In this document: positions 60,033-64,000 of the stretch, piece by piece
How positions within the stretch are numbered: the first letter of the stretch is position 1
Layout: each line of letters begins with the position of its first letter
Origin: Pokkaliibacter sp. MBI-7
Lineage (GTDB): Bacteria; Pseudomonadota; Gammaproteobacteria; Pseudomonadales; Balneatricaceae
Assembly (NCBI RefSeq): GCF_029846635.1
Contig: NZ_JARVTG010000001.1
Coordinates: forward strand, 3,869,001-3,933,000
DNA: 64,000 nt
Reading direction: 5' to 3'
Notes under the pieces: generated by a model
What the model saw: only the letters and a program-made list of their open reading frames with translations
The model's database searches: none
Told to the model about the DNA's origin: nothing
Translations under genes and position numbers: made by a program

Positions 60033-60920
60033 TCAGGTCGGCGCGGGGGTATCGAAACGCCCGGAGGATCTGCCTTCCTGTTGCTCCAGTTTGTAGGCCA
60101 GACTGATGGCCAGTGTCTGTGCCAGACACAGCGTGGAGGTCAGCGAGCGGAAGCCGCGTACATCGGCTTCCTTGATGTCGAAATAGACTTTGGCCAGCGG
60201 CACCAGCGGGCTCAGCTTGGAGTCGGTGATGGCAATGATCGGCACCTTACGTTCGTGGGCACGATGCACCACGCTGCTGGTTTCAGCGGCATAGGGGCTG
60301 TAACTGATGGCTACCAGCACGTCTCCTTCGCCCAGCACACTGGCCTGTTCTTCCAGCATGCCGCCGTTGCCATCGATCATGTGTACCCGGCGGTCGATAT
60401 GGCGCAGGGCATACACCAGATAACTGGCGACCGCGAAGGAGCGGCGCAGACCGACCACGTGGACAGCCTGAGCACTGGCCAGCAGCTCGACCGCTTCATC
60501 CAGTTGCCGGGCGCTGATCATGTCAGGCAGATGTTCCATCGACAGGCTGTTGCCCTGCACGAACTCCTGCAGGATGGTGTTGCTGTTGACCACGCTGGTG
60601 CTGTCGCTCTGCTTCAGCAGACGCACCCGTTCACCATAGCTGGTGGTATGTTCCACCAGTTTCTGGCGGAACAGGCTCTGCATTTCACTGAAACCGCTGT
60701 AGCCGAATGCCGAAGCGAAACGCACCAGCGTGGAAGGATGAACTCCGGCCTGATCAGCGATCACGGCCACGGTGTCGAGTGCCACGGTATTGGGATGTTC
60801 CAGCACAAAGCGTGCTACTTGCTGCAAGCGTTTGCTCAGCTGCTCATGGCGCTGAGTAATACACTCCTGCAACTCCTGAAGAGTGGCGGGAGCCTGATTG
60901 TTTGAGGGAGGAGTATCCAT
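60033..60920 (-). CDS. RpiR-family regulator of inositol genes (IolR-like)
   Basis: 295 aa. N-terminal RpiR helix-turn-helix (about 20-95: VAVIADQAGVHPSTLVRFASAFGYSGFSEMQ) and C-terminal SIS sugar-phosphate-binding domain (about 145-275: AVHVVGLRRSFAVASYLVYAL, DVLVAISYSPYAAETS). Placed between iolG and a divergent inositol-gene cluster, so likely the local repressor, with an inositol-catabolic phosphate intermediate as inducer (inference). Candidate sites of the form GGAA-N6-TTCC lie upstream of the divergent cluster. Confidence 0.9.
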   Translation of the reverse strand: MDTPPSNNQAPATLQELQECITQRHEQLSKRLQQVARFVLEHPNTVALDTVAVIADQAGVHPSTLVRFASAFGYSGFSEMQSLFRQKLVEHTTSYGERVRLLKQSDSTSVVNSNTILQEFVQGNSLSMEHLPDMISARQLDEAVELLASAQAVHVVGLRRSFAVASYLVYALRHIDRRVHMIDGNGGMLEEQASVLGEGDVLVAISYSPYAAETSSVVHRAHERKVPIIAITDSKLSPLVPLAKVYFDIKEADVRGFRSLTSTLCLAQTLAISLAYKLEQQEGRSSGRFDTPAPT

Positions 60921-61060
60921 CGCTGCCTACTTGTTATGGTGGGCAGATCGGGCTGCCCGTTTATTCTTCGCTGCTGTCACCAGATTTGCCTGGCGGGTGA
61001 CAAACAGCACACCCTGGTGGCGCTATGTCTCCTTGCGCGGAATTGCGTCGTTCCGTTGTC

Positions 61061-61201
61061 AGAACGTGTTCACGATCTGCTGCGCATCGCCCAGGCGGCG
61101 TTGAAAAGCTCTTCGGAATGCTCATTTACGCTAAGTAAACTCCGCTTCTCTGTACTTTTCGCTTTGTCTGGCTCTCGCTCGCGAGATCGTGAATACGTTC
61201 C
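61061..61201. repeat. 141-bp repeat element with 18-bp terminal inverted repeats
   Basis: AGAACGTGTTCACGATCT (61061-61078) pairs with AGATCGTGAATACGTTCC (61184-61201) at 16 of 18 positions. The interior has GGCGTTGAAAAGCTC, CGGAATGCTCATTTA and an AACTCCGCTTCTCT segment related to the 15.3-kb element. I recall similar elements from gammaproteobacterial genomes (from memory). No open frame of note. Confidence 0.65.
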
Positions 61202-61571
61202 AGGCCCTCATGCGGTGAGGAGGCTGTCACGGGGTAATGGTCTTCGCCAAACTTACCCGTGCTGGCCTTGTTGCGATCTTGCCTGGTATTGCTGCTCTCA
61301 AAGGTGAGCGTGTTACGGAGAAGATCGCATCTTAACCCTTACATCGAATCAGACAAATCCCCTGCAGTGCACGTCCTGTCTGGTATCCAGCCTCATAGAT
61401 GAGTGGGGCAGGGAACGGGCATCGGTACTTTTCATGTTCCGTCTGCTGCTGAAACGTTGCCGCTACTGGATTAGTGAGTAGTGATTGCGGCTGCGTCAGT
61501 CAGATCCGGAGAGCTCATCCTGACCGGGATGAATGAAGTCTGAGCTATTTTATTTTTCTTGTTAAAATTTT

Positions 61572-61585
61572 GGAATAAATATTCC
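61572..61585. promoter_or_regulatory. IolR-type operator 1, GGAATAAATATTCC
   Basis: Perfect palindrome of the form GGAA-N6-TTCC. That form was proposed for the RpiR-type IolR of Sinorhizobium meliloti (from memory). An RpiR-family gene lies 650 nt away. Confidence 0.6.
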
Positions 61586-61745
61586 GTTTTGTTGATCACT
61601 GTTCTGCAAAAGCAGAATCCTGTCAAGCCTATCGAGAAGGCATTTTGTGCTTTCTGATGGCTTAAAACACGGTAAATAACAGGCGTTATAACTGTCTTGA
61701 GTACATTTTCTCTCTTTTAATAATTGAAATTTATTTTCTGGCTTG

Positions 61746-61774
61746 TTGCAGGAATGGAATATTTATTCTATTCT
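61746..61774 (+). promoter_or_regulatory. Probable promoter of the iol cluster, overlapped by operator 2
   Basis: TTGCAG (61746-61751), 17 nt, TATTCT (61769-61774) form a moderate sigma70 pair. GGAATATTTATTCT (61756-61769), one base from GGAA-N6-TTCC, lies between the boxes, so a bound repressor would block polymerase. The two operators are 184 bp apart centre to centre, allowing a loop. Confidence 0.5.
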
Positions 61775-61941
61775 GCAGTCATTCGCTTACAGCAAGGCGC
61801 TTTTTCAACCTCGACTGTGATGGGTCTGATCCGACATGAAGTGTGCTGCGCCTGCAGCAGGCTGATGAGGGCCAGCTCTGAGAGAGGGGAAAGCCGCTGG
61901 CAGGCAAGTACTAACAGAACAATAACAAGAGGTAGGCTTCC

Positions 61942-62109
61942 ATGTCCCTGAGCATGCAGGCGGTCATTTATACCGCCGCTGTCGCGGGCGCCGACTCCGG
62001 CCCCAACTTCATCGCTGCAATCAATACCATGCTGGATTCTGCACAGGCTGATCAGCAGCGGGTTGAAGGCTGTCCGTTGTTCTGTCGTTTCCCAACCTTT
62101 CATGGGTGA
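61942..62109 (+). CDS. Small 55-aa frame ahead of the Gfo/Idh dehydrogenase
   Basis: ATG 61942 with AAGAGG upstream; begins MSLSMQAVIYTAAVAGADSG and ends CRFPTFHG, stopping 4 nt before the next ATG. Ala-rich first half, two cysteines in the second; no family recognised. Good ribosome site and tight spacing suggest a translated leader or small protein; it could also be a remnant. Its GTGAGCAC end places the next start within a few bases, so coupling is likely. Confidence 0.4.
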   Translation: MSLSMQAVIYTAAVAGADSGPNFIAAINTMLDSAQADQQRVEGCPLFCRFPTFHG

Positions 62110-62113
62110 GCAC

Positions 62114-63259
62114 ATGAGCAGCAATCATTCAAAGCAACTGCGTATTGGTCTGATCGGTACCGGCTATATGGGTAAGGCTCATAGTATTGCCTTCCATGCG
62201 GCACCGGCGGTGTTTCCTCTGGCGGGTGAAATTGTGCTGGAGATGGTCGCCGAAGTGGATGCCGAGCTGGCTGCCAGAAAGGCCACCGAACTGGGTTTCC
62301 GGCGCTCCACGGGGGACTGGCGTACACTGGTCAATGACCCGTCGATTGATGTCGTGGATATTTGCTCTCCCAACTTTCTGCACAAAGAGATGGCGCTGGC
62401 CGCGATTGCCGCAGGCAAGCACGTCTACAGTGAAAAGCCGCTGGCACTGACCGCGGCAGACGCCAGGATCATGACGGAAGCGGCCGAGCAGGCCGGCGTC
62501 AAGACGCTGGTGGGGTTCAATTACATCAAGAACCCTACCTTGCAGCTGGCCAGGGAAATCATTAGTCAGGGTGAAATCGGCGAGGTAGTGCACTTCCGCG
62601 GCACCCATAACGAAGATTATCTGGCCGATCCCACTGTCCCTTACAGCTGGCGGCTGAAGCGTGAGTTTTCCGGTTCCGGCACGCTGGGTGACATGGGCTC
62701 GCACATTATCAACGTGGCCCAGTATCTGGTGGGTGACATCACTGAGGTGATGGGTGATCTGCAGATCGTGCATCGTCACCGTCCTATTGCCGGTCGCCCG
62801 GGTGAATACGGCGAAGTGGAAAACGATGATCAGGTGCATTGCATGGTGCGCTTTACCGGCGGTGCCATCGGCACGCTGGAGTCCAGCCGTATCGCCTGTG
62901 GCCGCAAGAACGGCCTGACTTTTGAAGTCACGGGCACCAAGGGCACCATCCTGTTTGATCAGGAGCGTCTGTCCGAACTGCAGCTTTATACCAGTGGTGA
63001 TGCCAGTCACCGGCAGGGCTTCCGTACCATTCTGGTTGGCCCCCAGCATCCTGATTACGTCAACTTCTGCGTCGCCGGCGGCCATGGCCTGGGCTACAAC
63101 GACATGAAGATCGTTGAAGTGCGTGATCTGGTGGATGGCATCCTGGCAGATCGTCCCATGTGGCCGGATTTTCGCGCTGCCTATGAGGTCAACCGGGTAC
63201 TGGACGCTGTCGAACTGTCCCACGCGCAAGGGCGCTGGGTGAACATCAACGAATTCTGA
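62114..63259 (+). CDS. Gfo/Idh/MocA-family dehydrogenase, inositol cluster
   Basis: 381 aa from ATG 62114; the frame is open to 62063 but that overlaps the small leader frame. Rossmann G-L-I-G-T-G-Y-M-G at about 12-20, E-K-P in HVYSEKPLALTA near 110, and catalytic-region DMGSHIINVAQYLVGD. C-terminal half ends DAVELSHAQGRWVNINEF. In inositol clusters such paralogues act as scyllo-inositol or other inositol-isomer dehydrogenases. A 13-nt gap leads to iolC, so they are co-transcribed. Confidence 0.88.
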   Translation: MSSNHSKQLRIGLIGTGYMGKAHSIAFHAAPAVFPLAGEIVLEMVAEVDAELAARKATELGFRRSTGDWRTLVNDPSIDVVDICSPNFLHKEMALAAIAAGKHVYSEKPLALTAADARIMTEAAEQAGVKTLVGFNYIKNPTLQLAREIISQGEIGEVVHFRGTHNEDYLADPTVPYSWRLKREFSGSGTLGDMGSHIINVAQYLVGDITEVMGDLQIVHRHRPIAGRPGEYGEVENDDQVHCMVRFTGGAIGTLESSRIACGRKNGLTFEVTGTKGTILFDQERLSELQLYTSGDASHRQGFRTILVGPQHPDYVNFCVAGGHGLGYNDMKIVEVRDLVDGILADRPMWPDFRAAYEVNRVLDAVELSHAQGRWVNINEF

Positions 63260-63272
63260 GTGGAGCATTGCC

Positions 63273-64000
63273 ATGCCTGACAAATCACCTCATAGCGACG
63301 TTCAGTCCCGCGCCCTTGATCTGATCGTTCTTGGCCGCGCTGCCGTGGATTTCTATGGTCAGCAGGTCGGTGCCCGGCTGGAGGATGAAACCTCCATGGC
63401 CAAATACCTCGGCGGCTCCTCGGGCAACATCGCCTTTGGTACTGCGCGGCAGGGGCTGAAGTCCGCCATGCTGACCCGTGTCGGTAACGAGCATATGGGC
63501 CGCAGTGTCCGCGAGACCCTCAGCCGTGCTGGTGTGGATGTCTCCCATGTGGTGACAGATCCCGAGCGGCTGACCGCACTGGTGATCCTGGGGATCAAGG
63601 ATCAGGAAACCTTCCCGCTGATTTTTTACCGTGAGAATTGTGCCGACATGGCCATCAGCACCGAGGATTTCGATGCTGACTTTATTCAGTCTGCCAGGGC
63701 GCTGGTGATTACCGGAACCCATTTCTCCACCGAACAGGTCAATCGGGTCAGCCGTCAGGCGATTGAGTATGCCCGTGCCGGTGGCGTCAGAACGGTGCTG
63801 GATATCGACTACCGCCCGGTGCTGTGGGGTCTGACCACGCGCGGTGATGGTGAAACCCGCTTTATTTCCAGTGAGTCGGTCACTGCCCACTTGCAGAGCA
63901 TCGTGCCGCTGTTCGATCTGATCGTCGGCACTGAAGAAGAGTTTCATATTGCCGGTGGCAGCACCGACACCCTCGAAGCGCTGCGCAATGTACGCCGGGT
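63273..64000 (+). CDS. iolC: 5-dehydro-2-deoxygluconokinase IolC, C-terminus cut by window edge
   Basis: Phosphorylates 5-dehydro-2-deoxy-D-gluconate in myo-inositol catabolism. Begins MPDKSPHSDVQSRALDLIVL at ATG 63273; 242 codons are in the window. PfkB-family signs: opening LIVLGRAAVDFYGQQ, the substrate-loop L-G-G-S-S-G-N-I-A-F-G and TRVGNEHMGRSVRETL. DIDYRPVLWG and VGTEEEFHIAGG are typical of IolC. Many IolC proteins in this group carry a C-terminal DUF2090/aldolase-like extension, which cannot be checked here. Confidence 0.92.
   Translation, partial: MPDKSPHSDVQSRALDLIVLGRAAVDFYGQQVGARLEDETSMAKYLGGSSGNIAFGTARQGLKSAMLTRVGNEHMGRSVRETLSRAGVDVSHVVTDPERLTALVILGIKDQETFPLIFYRENCADMAISTEDFDADFIQSARALVITGTHFSTEQVNRVSRQAIEYARAGGVRTVLDIDYRPVLWGLTTRGDGETRFISSESVTAHLQSIVPLFDLIVGTEEEFHIAGGSTDTLEALRNVRR

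Larger units (their letters stand above)
60921..61941. other. 1.02-kb intergenic between divergent inositol transcription units
   Basis: Holds a 141-bp repeat element (61061-61201), then an AT-rich control region (about 61540-61780) with two IolR-type palindromes and a likely promoter. Plus-strand frames through the repeat (60936-61307) and at 61724-61951 are not convincing genes. No RNA gene seen. Confidence 0.5.

Noticed and set aside
62129..63283. 384-codon minus-strand frame
   Set aside because: Antisense to the Gfo/Idh/MocA dehydrogenase, which has intact motifs; no ribosome site.
1..64000. CRISPR array, tRNA, rRNA or transposase
   Set aside because: Read for regular spaced repeats, tRNA-like cloverleaf ends and DDE/HUH transposase motifs; none was seen.

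Overview
The window is a chromosomal segment of a gammaproteobacterium. The order lptD-surA-pdxA-rsmA-apaG-apaH-glpE, the divergent amgK-murU pair, the guaB-guaA pair next to xseA, and a GbdR-type glycine-betaine regulator beside fdhA, serine dehydratase and purU all match Pseudomonadales/Oceanospirillales genomes. The mix of Pseudomonas-like and enterobacterial-like genes suggests an Oceanospirillales-type organism (inference; no rRNA or tRNA gene is present). GC looks mid-50s to about 60% in most genes (judged by eye, not computed). The nuclease/NTPase gene at 40-44 kb and several intergenic stretches are visibly AT-richer.

Layout. 1-7.8 kb (minus): envelope and housekeeping operon lptD, surA, pdxA, rsmA, apaG, apaH, glpE, with tight overlaps. 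8-10.7 kb (plus): amgK, murU (cell-wall recycling) and a djlA-like co-chaperone. 10.9-16.5 kb: small accessory genes, including an EamA exporter, a YgjP-like metalloprotein, a lipoprotein, ChaC, a 45-aa membrane protein, a NIF3-like protein and a GNAT, with a repeat element between the last two. 16.7-22.8 kb (minus): a 1608-aa hybrid kinase and a REC-HD-GYP regulator. 23.2-30.4 kb: a DeoR-controlled ABC importer with an MBL-fold hydrolase and two phosphatases. 30.4-32.6 kb: a BaeSR-like two-component system. 32.9-35 kb: nemA-like and arsR-like genes flanked by two related Fur-box/promoter/terminator units that look like a duplicated iron-responsive small RNA. 35-39.9 kb: xseA, guaB, guaA. 40.1-44 kb: a lone 1284-aa protein with a restriction-endonuclease-like N-terminus and a STAND-type NTPase, a candidate anti-phage gene. 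44.2-50.7 kb: LuxR regulator, FAD oxidoreductase, Na+/H+ antiporter, a hydratase-like enzyme and a membrane protein. 51-56.3 kb: fdhA, sdaA, purU, gbdR (one-carbon and betaine catabolism). 56.4-58.4 kb: a chemoreceptor. 58.8-64 kb: the start of a myo-inositol catabolic locus (iolG, RpiR-type regulator, a Gfo/Idh/MocA dehydrogenase, iolC cut by the window edge).

The two observations most worth following are (1) the paired Fur-box small RNA units at 32.92-33.11 kb and 34.85-35.03 kb. They share 40 identical bases that end in the terminator stem, and the second also carries a well-placed 22-codon hydrophobic reading frame. (2) the nuclease-STAND gene placed alone after the guaA terminator. Several palindromes (TTGTGATCACAA, GGAA-N6-TTCC, TTTCGTTT direct repeats, ATATCGCGATAT) sit next to their likely regulator genes. 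No integrase, transposase, CRISPR array or plasmid function was seen.
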